Of a DNA stretch of 6,058 bases, positions 1 to 6,058 are shown one piece after another (the stretch's first letter is position 1; every line of letters starts with the position of its first letter). The stretch is taken from positions 1 through 6,058 of the forward strand of contig JAEXQJ010000061.1 in NCBI GenBank assembly GCA_023438785.1, in the 5' to 3' direction. The notes beneath the pieces are model-generated. The model worked only from the letters and a program-made list of their open reading frames with translations. It did no database searches and was not told the DNA's origin. The translations under genes were made by a program, and so were the position numbers. The stretch comes from Pseudomonadota bacterium. Its GTDB lineage: Bacteria > Myxococcota_A > Polyangia > Fen-1088.

Positions 1-782
1 ACCAAGGGCAACTCTACGGCTGGCAGAAGAAACGCCGCGGACACAGCCTGCGCAACTCGCCGGCCTGGATGCTGATCAACTATCTGGAGAACCACGATCA
101 GGTGGCGAATTCACTATGGGGATTGCGGGTGTGGCAGCGCAGCTCCCCTGCGGCCCATCGGGTGATGACGGCCTACCTGCTCCTCGGGCCATGGACACCC
201 ATGCTCTTCCAGGGGCAGGAGTGGAATGCGAGCGCGCCGTTCTTGTACTTCGCCGACCACAGGGGCGGTTTGGCAGAGAAGGTGCGCACGGGACGCAGGG
301 AGTTCTTGCACCAGTTCCCCAGCTTGCGCGATCCGGCGGCCGTGTTGCCCGATCCGGGGGATCCGCGCACCTTCGAGGCGTGCCGTCTATCGTGGCCGGA
401 GCGCGACGAGCCGGCCCACGCGCGCGTCGTGGCGCTGCACCGCGATCTCTTGGAACTGCGCCGGACGGACAGCGTCCTGTCCTCGCCCCAGCAGGGCGGA
501 CAAACCTTCGAGGGCACCGCGTTGACGGATGCCGCTTGGGTGCTGCGCTACTTCGGTCCGGGCGGCGACGACCGGCTGTTGCTGTGCAACCTGGGCGTGG
601 AGACGCGGGTAGCACCGGTGGCGGAGCCGCTGCTCGCGCCCCCCGAGGGCCGGCATTGGCGCGTGCGTTGGTCGAGCGAGCAGGTGTGCTACGGGGGCTC
701 CGGTGTCGTGTCGCCGGAAGATGGGGCGGGACGCTGGAGCCTGCCCGGGCGCACGGCCGTGCTGCTCGAACCTGAAAGATAG
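1..782 (+). CDS. treZ: Maltooligosyltrehalose trehalohydrolase (TreZ), C-terminal part, 5' truncated by the window
   Basis: The frame is open from base 3, so the gene enters from the left; 259 residues are visible. TreZ hydrolyses the alpha-1,4 bond next to the trehalose end of maltooligosyltrehalose, releasing trehalose in the cytoplasm (TreY-TreZ pathway). Seen: GH13 conserved region IV as ENHDQVANS, whose Asp (codon 96-98) is the expected transition-state stabiliser; the TreZ-like stretch MLFQGQEWNASAPFLYFADH followed by GRREF near 200-310; and a C-terminal beta-sandwich (DUF3459-like) from about 430, with LLLCNLG and the late WSSEQVCYGGSG motif. HDQVANS and GQEW replace the commoner HDQVGNR and GEEW, a variant I recall from some TreZ proteins. 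The catalytic nucleophile and acid/base lie upstream, so their integrity cannot be checked. A GlgB-like GH13 enzyme is the main alternative, but the C-terminal motifs favour TreZ. The first gene of the visible operon; it ends with TAG at 780-782. Confidence 0.88.
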   Translation, partial: QGQLYGWQKKRRGHSLRNSPAWMLINYLENHDQVANSLWGLRVWQRSSPAAHRVMTAYLLLGPWTPMLFQGQEWNASAPFLYFADHRGGLAEKVRTGRREFLHQFPSLRDPAAVLPDPGDPRTFEACRLSWPERDEPAHARVVALHRDLLELRRTDSVLSSPQQGGQTFEGTALTDAAWVLRYFGPGGDDRLLLCNLGVETRVAPVAEPLLAPPEGRHWRVRWSSEQVCYGGSGVVSPEDGAGRWSLPGRTAVLLEPER

Positions 783-784
783 GA
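781..784 (+). promoter_or_regulatory. Shine-Dalgarno for malQ
   Basis: AGGA overlaps the treZ stop codon (TAG at 780-782) and sits 5 nt before ATG at 790. It supports the 790 start over the in-frame upstream start at 703, which would overlap treZ by 80 nt. The overlap with the treZ stop suggests translational coupling. Confidence 0.6.
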
Positions 785-789
785 CGGCG

Positions 790-2664
790 ATGGTTGAGCC
801 AGGCGAGATCAGAGCGGATCGCTGGGGCATAGCGGATGAGTACTGGGACGTGGCCGAGCAACGCCACGTGACGAGCCCGACCACGCGGGCCGAACTGCAG
901 CGGGCCATGGGCGTGGGACCGGAGGCCCCGGCGCCGCCCGATGCGGTCCGTCTGGCTTGGGTGGGGCAGACACGCCCGTTGGCCGAGCCCGCGGTGATTC
1001 GGTTGGAGGACGGCACCGATCTGGGCGTGTGCGAGGCCATTCCCGGGGATTTGCCGGTGGGCTACCACGAGCTGCAGCCGCTCAGTGGTCAAGCGCCGCT
1101 CTTGCTCATCGTGGCGCCGCCGACTTGCTACCTGCCGGATCCGCTGCACGTGTGGGGCTGGGCTCTGCAGCTCTATGCGTGCCGCTCGGCGGAGAGCTGG
1201 GGCATGGGCGATCTGGGTGACCTGCGCAGCCTGGCCGCCTGGTCGCGCCATCTGGGCGCGGGCGTCCTGCTCACCAATCCCATCGGAGCGACCGCGCCGG
1301 TGCAACCGCAGCAGGCCAGCCCCTACTACCCGGCCAGCCGACGCTTTCGCAACCCGCTCTACATCCGGGTGGCCGAGGTGCCGGGAGCGGAGCGACTGGG
1401 CCCAGAGTTGACCCGCCTGGACGAGTTGGGGCGCGCCCTCAATGCGGACAGGCATATCGATCGCGATGCCGTGTTTTCGCTCAAGATGCGGGCGTTGAAC
1501 GGTATCTGGGCCCAGTTGGGTGAGGTGCCCGAGCTAGAGCGCTTCTGGGGCGAACAGGGCCAGGCCCTGAGCGTCTTCGGCGCCTATTGCGCGCTGGCCG
1601 AGAAGTTCGGACAGGACTGGCGTGTCTGGCCGGCGGGGTACGAGCGCCCCGATGCGGCCGGCGTGCAGGCCTTTGTCCGGGACAACCAGCCGCGCGTGCG
1701 TTTTCATGCCTGGTTGCAGTGGCTGCTCGACGAGCAGTTGCGCCGCGCCTGCACCGAGTTGCCCGTGCTGCTGGATCTGCCGGTGGGCATCGACATCGCG
1801 GGGCCGGATGGCTGGCAGTGGCAGGACTGCCTGGCTCAGGGCGCGCGCGTGGGGGCACCGCCCGACTACTTCAGCCCCGACGGGCAGGACTGGGGGGTCA
1901 CTCCCTTCGTGCCCCATTGTCTGCGGGCCGCGCACTACCGGCCGTTCATCGAAACGCTGCGGGCGTCATTTCGCCACGCGGGCGGACTGCGCATCGACCA
2001 TGTCATGGGACTGTTCGAGCTGTTCTGGCTGCCCGCGGGCCTGAGCGCGCGCGAGGGGGCCTACGTTCAGTATCGGGCCGAGGAGCTGCTGGCCATCGTG
2101 TGCATCGAGAGCGAACGGGCGCGGGCCTTGGTGGTGGGCGAGGACCTGGGCACGGTCCACCCGCGCGTCCGCCACAAGATGGCGCAGACGCACATGCTGT
2201 CGTACAAGCTCATGTTCTTCGAAGCGGAGCGGCCGTCGCACTATCCCCACAAGGCGGTGGCCGCCGCCTCTAGCCATGATCTGCCGACCTTGGCCGGGCT
2301 GTGGACCGGTCTCGATCTGGAGGATTGTCGCCGCGCCGGTGTGCACGCCAACAGCCACGCCGAGGGAGAGGTGCGCCGGCGCTTGAGCAAGTTCACCGGC
2401 CTTCCTGCGAGTGCCCCGTCCACGCAGGTCATTTCCGAGATCTACCGTGTGTTGGCGCAGTCACCCTGTGCGGTGGTCCTGGCCCAATTGGAAGACGTGC
2501 TGGCCGTCCACGAGCGTCCCAATATTCCCGGGGCGCGCGCCGATTGGCCCAATTGGTCGCTGGCCCTGCCCGAGTCGATCGAGGCCCTGCAGGCGTCGCC
2601 GGCCGCGCGGGACATGGCGAGCGTACTGGGCCAGCGGCGTGCACACGTCCAGGCGGAGACCTGA
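790..2664 (+). CDS. malQ: 4-alpha-glucanotransferase (amylomaltase, GH77), long form
   Basis: This 624-residue cytoplasmic enzyme transfers alpha-1,4-glucan segments between maltooligosaccharides, releasing glucose and making longer chains. The protein has the N-terminal extension of the E. coli/actinobacterial MalQ type (about 650-720 aa) rather than the short Thermus type (about 500 aa). Seen: N-terminal motif YWDVAEQRHVTSP (residues 18-30); barrel entry GWALQLYACRSAESWGMGDLGDL (residues 123-145); SPYYPASRRFRNPLYIRV (177-194); GAPPDYFSPDGQDWG (355-369); nucleophile Asp403 in RIDHVMGL; acid/base Glu451 in GEDLG; third catalytic Asp497 in SHDLPT; and a C-terminal LEDV...NIPG...PNW block (567-589). 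Catalytic roles are assigned from the family. The start at 790 has a Shine-Dalgarno at 5 nt and keeps the N-terminal motif; residues encoded from 703 look like read-through of the treZ end. It lies 7 nt after treZ and 1 nt before the debranching gene. No key residue is missing. Confidence 0.96.
   Translation: MVEPGEIRADRWGIADEYWDVAEQRHVTSPTTRAELQRAMGVGPEAPAPPDAVRLAWVGQTRPLAEPAVIRLEDGTDLGVCEAIPGDLPVGYHELQPLSGQAPLLLIVAPPTCYLPDPLHVWGWALQLYACRSAESWGMGDLGDLRSLAAWSRHLGAGVLLTNPIGATAPVQPQQASPYYPASRRFRNPLYIRVAEVPGAERLGPELTRLDELGRALNADRHIDRDAVFSLKMRALNGIWAQLGEVPELERFWGEQGQALSVFGAYCALAEKFGQDWRVWPAGYERPDAAGVQAFVRDNQPRVRFHAWLQWLLDEQLRRACTELPVLLDLPVGIDIAGPDGWQWQDCLAQGARVGAPPDYFSPDGQDWGVTPFVPHCLRAAHYRPFIETLRASFRHAGGLRIDHVMGLFELFWLPAGLSAREGAYVQYRAEELLAIVCIESERARALVVGEDLGTVHPRVRHKMAQTHMLSYKLMFFEAERPSHYPHKAVAAASSHDLPTLAGLWTGLDLEDCRRAGVHANSHAEGEVRRRLSKFTGLPASAPSTQVISEIYRVLAQSPCAVVLAQLEDVLAVHERPNIPGARADWPNWSLALPESIEALQASPAARDMASVLGQRRAHVQAET
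2655..2658 (+). promoter_or_regulatory. Shine-Dalgarno for the debranching-enzyme gene
   Basis: GGAG, inside the last malQ codons, lies 7 nt before ATG at 2666. With the malQ stop TGA at 2662-2664 and a single C before the ATG, this arrangement (TGAcATG) points to termination-reinitiation coupling and fixes the start at 2666, not at the upstream in-frame 2411. Confidence 0.6.
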
Positions 2665-2665
2665 C

Positions 2666-4705
2666 ATGGAGCCCATCACGCGCATCGCCTGGCGGCGAGG
2701 TGAGGCTGCGTCGCACGAGGCGCTCATCGACCGGGAGTGGCTGGTCACCAATGCCCTGGGTGGCTACGCCTCCGGCACCATCGCCGGTGCGGTCACGCGG
2801 CGCTACCACGGCCTGCTCATCGCGGCCCTCCCCACGCCGCTCGGCCGAACCATGATGTTCGACCACCTGTCCGAGCAGCTTCGCTTGCCCGATGGCAGCA
2901 TCGTGCGGTTGGGGGCCGAGGAGCGCGAGGAGCGGCTGGCGCTGTTCGGGGCCGAGCATTTGCTCGAGTTCCGCCTGGAGATGGGCCTGCCGGTGTGGAT
3001 CTTCCAGGTAGGGCGCTACGTGATCGAGAAGCGCCTCTTCCTCGGTCACATGCAGAACACGGTCTACGTCATGTACCGCATGCGCGAGGGCGAGGGCACG
3101 CTGCGCCTGTCGCTGCGGCCCGCGGTGCACTTCCGGCCACATCACGCGCGGGTCGACGAGATGTCGGCGCCCTACACGGTCAGCCTGACCGAGGACCGTT
3201 TCGAGTTGCGTGGTCCCACGCACATTCCGCCCCTGCGTGTCCGCGTGGTGGGGCGGGGCACGAGCTTCGTCTTCGAACCGATTCGCCAGGATCGGATCGC
3301 CTACCGCCGCGAGGCCGACCGCGGCTACGAAGCGCGGGGCGAGCTATCGAGTCACGGCTACTTCCGCATGCTGATCGGGCTCGATGAGCCCGCCGCCCTG
3401 GTCGCCTCCACCGAGCCCTGGGAGACCATGGCCGCCATGGAGCCGTCGACGGCGCATCGTTACGAGCTGGAGCGACGCTGGCGCCTGGTCAATCTGCGCG
3501 AGGAGGCGGCGACCGATCCCACCGCCTCGGAATTGGTGTTGGCCGCGGATCAGTTTTTGATCAGCCCCACCGGGCGCGTGGAAGACGCCACGCGGGCGCG
3601 CGCGGAGGGCGAGGAGCTGCGCTCGATCATCGCCGGTTATCACTGGTTCACCGACTGGGGCCGCGACGCCATGATCAGCCTCGAGGGCCTCACCTTGTGC
3701 ACCAACCGTCATCAGGAGGCGCGCTGGATCCTCAATACGTTCGCCCACTACGTGCGCGACGGGCTCATTCCCAATCTCTTCCCCGACGGCGCGCGCGAGG
3801 CCTTGTACAACACCGCGGACGCCACCCTGTGGTACTTCCACGCCCTGGATCGCTATCTGCACTACACGGATGATCGAGGCACCCTGCGTTTGCTGCTGCC
3901 CACCCTGGAGGCCATTCTGGAGGCGCACCTGCGTGGCACGCGCTTCGGGATCCGCGTGGATCCGGAGGACGGGTTGCTGAGCCAAGGCCAGGAGGGCTAT
4001 GCGCTGACATGGATGGATGCCAAATGTGACGATTGGATCGTCACGCCACGGCGAGGCAAGGCCGTGGAGATTAATGCGCTTTGGTACAACGCCCTGGTTC
4101 TGATGGGCCGCTGGATGGCTCAGGAACGGGGCGCTGAATCCGCTGCCCGCTACGTGGAGCTGGCCGCGCGGGTACACAGCTCTTTCAACGAGGCGTTCTG
4201 GTACGAGTCGGGCGGCTACCTGTACGACGTCATCGATTCGTCGTCGGGGATGCGCGAGACGGCCTTCCGGCCCAATCAGCTTCTCGCCATTTCGCTGCCG
4301 AATCCGGTGCTCATCCAGGCGCGCTGGGCGGCGGTGCTCGAACGGGTGAGCCAACGCCTGCTCACACCCTACGGCCTGCGCTCGCTCGCCCCCGACCACC
4401 CCGATTTCAAGCCCACCTACCACGGCGATCTGCGCACGCGTGATGCGGCCTATCACCAAGGGACGGTGTGGAGTTGGCTCATCGGCCCCTTCGTGGATGC
4501 GTGGTTGAAAGTGCACACCGGCGATCGGGAGAAGGTGCGCGGATTCCTGCACCGGTTGTGCGACCACCTGGGCGACTGCTGCATCGGCTCGGTCAGCGAG
4601 GTCTTCGACGCGGACCCGCCGTTCCTGGCGCGGGGGTGCGTGGCGCAAGCCTGGGGCGTGGCCGAACTGCTGCGCGCATGGCTGCTCGGCAGCACGAAGC
4701 CATGA
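2666..4705 (+). CDS. Glycogen debranching enzyme, bacterial/archaeal type (amylo-alpha-1,6-glucosidase, GH133)
   Basis: This 679-residue protein is related to the C-terminal glucosidase half of eukaryotic debranching enzyme. It is expected to hydrolyse alpha-1,6-linked glucose at branch stubs of glycogen or limit dextrins, in the cytoplasm (no signal peptide is seen). Domain order: an N-terminal beta-rich GDE_N-type domain (about residues 20-250) opening with REWLVTNALGGYASGTIAG and RRYHGLL, then an (alpha/alpha) barrel GDE_C domain (about 285-675). Hallmarks in the barrel: WFTDWGRDAM (327-336), YNTADATLWY (381-390), LTWMDAK (447-453; the Asp is a likely catalytic residue), RGKAVEINALWYNAL (463-477), FKPTYHGD (581-588), YHQGTVWSWLIGP (596-608), GSVSEVFDAD (641-650) and the closing AQAWGVAELLR. 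All are intact and the length is normal. Start chosen from the Shine-Dalgarno and the 1-nt spacing from malQ. MalQ next door could supply the transferase activity that eukaryotes fuse to this domain; the exact natural substrate is inferred. Confidence 0.93.
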   Translation: MEPITRIAWRRGEAASHEALIDREWLVTNALGGYASGTIAGAVTRRYHGLLIAALPTPLGRTMMFDHLSEQLRLPDGSIVRLGAEEREERLALFGAEHLLEFRLEMGLPVWIFQVGRYVIEKRLFLGHMQNTVYVMYRMREGEGTLRLSLRPAVHFRPHHARVDEMSAPYTVSLTEDRFELRGPTHIPPLRVRVVGRGTSFVFEPIRQDRIAYRREADRGYEARGELSSHGYFRMLIGLDEPAALVASTEPWETMAAMEPSTAHRYELERRWRLVNLREEAATDPTASELVLAADQFLISPTGRVEDATRARAEGEELRSIIAGYHWFTDWGRDAMISLEGLTLCTNRHQEARWILNTFAHYVRDGLIPNLFPDGAREALYNTADATLWYFHALDRYLHYTDDRGTLRLLLPTLEAILEAHLRGTRFGIRVDPEDGLLSQGQEGYALTWMDAKCDDWIVTPRRGKAVEINALWYNALVLMGRWMAQERGAESAARYVELAARVHSSFNEAFWYESGGYLYDVIDSSSGMRETAFRPNQLLAISLPNPVLIQARWAAVLERVSQRLLTPYGLRSLAPDHPDFKPTYHGDLRTRDAAYHQGTVWSWLIGPFVDAWLKVHTGDREKVRGFLHRLCDHLGDCCIGSVSEVFDADPPFLARGCVAQAWGVAELLRAWLLGSTKP

Positions 4706-4707
4706 CG

Positions 4708-4753
4708 GACGAGACTCCCACTCGTCGGAAAGACACCCCTTCGAGGCGTGGGA
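4708..4753. terminator. Possible weak bidirectional terminator between convergent genes
   Basis: The 63-nt gap (4706-4768) holds overlapping inverted repeats. A perfect 6-bp stem pairs GACGAG (4708-4713) with CTCGTC (4721-4726) around a 7-nt loop. The alternative fold pairs TCCCA (4716-4720) with TGGGA (4749-4753) and CTCG (4721-4724) with CGAG (4742-4745), with a 3-nt bulge. Neither is followed by a T-run on either strand, so intrinsic termination is doubtful. Low confidence. Confidence 0.25.
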
Positions 4754-4761
4754 TGATCCGC

Positions 4762-4777
4762 TCTCGCCTCAGCGAGA
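4762..4777. repeat. Short inverted repeat over the end of the GH53 gene
   Basis: TCTCGC (4762-4767) and GCGAGA (4772-4777) form a perfect 6-bp stem with a 4-nt loop that contains the minus-strand stop codon (4769-4771). It could help end transcription or protect a 3' end, but such short GC-rich hairpins arise easily by chance in this base composition and no T-tract follows. Confidence 0.2.
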
Positions 4778-6058
4778 TGCGCCGGCCGAGGACAGGCCCA
4801 GGTCGCGGGCGATGCGTTCGTATTCTGCGAAGGGTGCGGCTTGCGCCTGATAGACCCCGTTGGCGTAGGTGAAAATGGCAGGGCCCCAATCACCGCTCTG
4901 GGTGGGCTCCCAAACGAAGGTGCCGATTCCGCGCCGCTCGGGCAGGTCCTGAAGGATCTGGTTGGCCGCGCTGCGCTCACCGTTGTACTCAACGATGGCG
5001 AAGGAGAGCTTGGGGTACTCCTTGGCCATGGTCTCGATGGTGGTCTTCCACACCGTGGGCTTGTCCTGAAAGGCGGTGTAGCAGGACAGCCCCAGGACGT
5101 CGAAGTCGATCCCGTGCGAAACGGCGTTGGATACCCACCAGCGGGTGGTGTCCAACTTGCCCGTGCTCTCGATGTGCAAGACGATTTTGATGCGCGCGTC
5201 GGTCTCACGCACGCCCGCGACACCAGCCTTGAGAAGCGTGGCCGTGTTGCTCCAATTCGAATCGCTGCCGCTCACGGGGTTGTTGGAGACGTTGCTGCCC
5301 CAGCAGTCCGTGTTGGCGTTGGGGACGTGCATGCAGAGGCCGGGCGTGATCTCGTTGCCCACCTGGACCAGATCGGGGCTCGCCCCCGCCGCCACCAGGG
5401 CGGCCAAGACGTCCTTGGTGTAGGCCTTGAGCAGGGCAGCCATGTCGTTGAGATTGGCGGCGCTCCGCCAGGGGCGCGGCACGATCTGCTTGCGCGGGTC
5501 GGCCCAGGTGTCGCTGTAGTGGAAGTCGAGCAGGAAGTACATGCCCGCGGCCTTGATCTGCTTGGCCATCTCCACGACGTGCTTCTTGTCGCCGTAGGGC
5601 TCCGGCTTGCTGCACGCGTTGCCGGCGCCGGGGGCATAGCCGTAGGGCGCCGAGGGATCCACGAAGGTGCGAACGCGAATGGCGTTGAGGCCGTGCCCCT
5701 TGAGGATCTGCAGAAGGCCCATTTCCCTGCCGTCCGTGTCCGCGTAGCGCGCGCCTTCCGCGAGCTGCTCCTGCATGCTGGAGACGTCCGCCCCCAGCAG
5801 AAAGGGCAGGGGGCCGCCGTCCATACGCGGGCCGTCGGGCGGGCCCACCTCGGGCCTGGACGCCTCGTTGCTGGCCGAATCACGAGCCGGCTGCCCGTCG
5901 GGTGTACTGTCCGTGCGCCGGGCCGCGTCCGCGACCGTCCCGCCGTCGGGCCGGGGCGAGGTTTCGCGGTTCGCTGAATCAGGGGCGGTGTCCGTCGCGC
6001 CGGGCCCCACGTCGCGTTCCGAGCGGTCGGGGCCCTGATCGGGGCTGGTGTCAGAGCG
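4769..6058 (-). CDS. Arabinogalactan endo-beta-1,4-galactanase (GH53), exported, N-terminus beyond the window
   Basis: Predicted to cleave internal beta-1,4-galactosyl bonds in type I (arabino)galactan of plant cell walls, outside the cytoplasm. The frame stays open to the right edge: 429 residues are visible, and the GTG at 6010 is not a convincing start because low-complexity linker continues upstream of it. Counting from that GTG as residue 1: linker to about 66; LLGADVSS (71-78) opens the GH53 barrel; IRVRTFVDP (111-119); DFHYSDTWADPRKQ (162-175); VQVGNEIT (215-222) with Glu220 as acid/base; LHIES (278-282); FDVLGLSCYTAF (303-314); FAIVEYN (337-343) with Glu341 as nucleophile; FVWEPT (365-370). 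Catalytic roles are by family analogy. The 347-residue catalytic region is full length. The nucleophile strand reads VEYN rather than the commoner ETGYP, and there is a cysteine-bearing loop after Glu220. Convergent with the glucan operon, so probably regulated separately. No promoter is visible. Confidence 0.92.
   Translation of the reverse strand, partial: RSDTSPDQGPDRSERDVGPGATDTAPDSANRETSPRPDGGTVADAARRTDSTPDGQPARDSASNEASRPEVGPPDGPRMDGGPLPFLLGADVSSMQEQLAEGARYADTDGREMGLLQILKGHGLNAIRVRTFVDPSAPYGYAPGAGNACSKPEPYGDKKHVVEMAKQIKAAGMYFLLDFHYSDTWADPRKQIVPRPWRSAANLNDMAALLKAYTKDVLAALVAAGASPDLVQVGNEITPGLCMHVPNANTDCWGSNVSNNPVSGSDSNWSNTATLLKAGVAGVRETDARIKIVLHIESTGKLDTTRWWVSNAVSHGIDFDVLGLSCYTAFQDKPTVWKTTIETMAKEYPKLSFAIVEYNGERSAANQILQDLPERRGIGTFVWEPTQSGDWGPAIFTYANGVYQAQAAPFAEYERIARDLGLSSAGASR
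5813..6058 (-). other. Low-complexity Asp/Pro/Ser-rich linker of the GH53 protein
   Basis: At least 82 residues before the catalytic domain contain 13 Asp plus many Pro, Ser, Gly, Arg and Thr, and no Leu, Ile, Lys, Cys, Phe, Tyr or Trp. It is built from loosely repeated Pro-Asp-Gly and Asp-Ser units and should be disordered. Such segments often tether a lipoprotein or secreted domain away from the membrane. The expected signal peptide or lipobox would lie past the right edge and is not seen. Confidence 0.7.

Noticed and set aside
703..789. Upstream in-frame start for malQ (29 extra residues)
   Set aside because: It would overlap treZ by 80 nt, the added residues do not resemble GH77 N-termini, and the ATG at 790 has a well-spaced Shine-Dalgarno.
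76..1455. 459-codon open frame on the minus strand opposite treZ and malQ
   Set aside because: It is antisense to two clear enzyme genes, its translation is Arg/Ala/Pro/Gly-rich without any recognisable domain, and long antisense frames are expected in GC-rich coding DNA.
2411..2665. Upstream in-frame start for the debranching gene (85 extra residues)
   Set aside because: The extra stretch is a Pro/Arg/Trp/Ser-rich reading of malQ's end in another frame, and ATG 2666 has a Shine-Dalgarno and matches where the family begins.
3427..3443. Near-palindrome with two CCATGG sites 9 nt apart
   Set aside because: It lies within conserved-length coding sequence (residues around TMAAME of the debranching enzyme) and is explained by codon use; there is no sign of a regulatory role.
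3344..4648. 434-codon open frame on the minus strand inside the debranching gene
   Set aside because: It lies wholly opposite conserved GH133 motifs, shows no family signature, and is explained by the scarcity of stop codons at this GC content.
4468..4872. 134-codon plus-strand open frame across the convergent junction
   Set aside because: It overlaps the end of the debranching gene and the end of the GH53 gene, and its Arg-rich product has no recognisable motif.
4841..5977. 378-codon open frame on the plus strand opposite the GH53 gene
   Set aside because: The minus strand encodes an unmistakable GH53 domain here; the plus-strand translation is Gly/Val/Arg-rich low-complexity sequence typical of an antisense shadow.

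Overview
This is a GC-rich bacterial stretch, almost entirely coding, with two transcription units that converge near position 4740. The plus strand carries a tight cluster of three genes for intracellular alpha-glucan and trehalose metabolism. The minus strand carries one gene for a secreted or surface beta-1,4-galactanase. Both outer genes run off the window edges.

Plus strand, 1-4705: the 3' part of treZ (maltooligosyltrehalose trehalohydrolase), then a complete malQ (long-form 4-alpha-glucanotransferase, GH77), then a complete gene for a bacterial/archaeal-type glycogen debranching enzyme (amylo-alpha-1,6-glucosidase, GH133). The gaps are 7 nt and 1 nt, with a good Shine-Dalgarno just before each start, so this is very probably one operon. 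The three activities fit together. TreZ releases trehalose from maltooligosyltrehalose and returns a shortened maltodextrin, MalQ redistributes maltodextrin chains, and the GH133 enzyme removes alpha-1,6-linked glucose stubs. The usual partner of TreZ (TreY) and any glycogen synthase or phosphorylase would lie upstream, outside the window.

4706-4768: a 63-nt convergent intergenic gap with short inverted repeats but no clear T-tract. Minus strand, 4769 to the right edge: a GH53 arabinogalactan endo-beta-1,4-galactanase preceded by a long Asp/Pro/Ser/Gly-rich, leucine- and lysine-free linker. The true start and the presumed export signal lie beyond the window.

Organism: the sequence does not identify it. 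High GC, the TreZ variant motif (HDQVANS, FQGQEW), and an Asp/Pro-rich linker in front of an exported hydrolase resemble what I recall from Myxococcota and related former deltaproteobacteria, but this is only an inference. I see no mobile element, CRISPR array, tRNA or rRNA. I find no evidence of an undescribed system; the most unusual item is the cysteine-containing loop and linker architecture of the GH53 enzyme.
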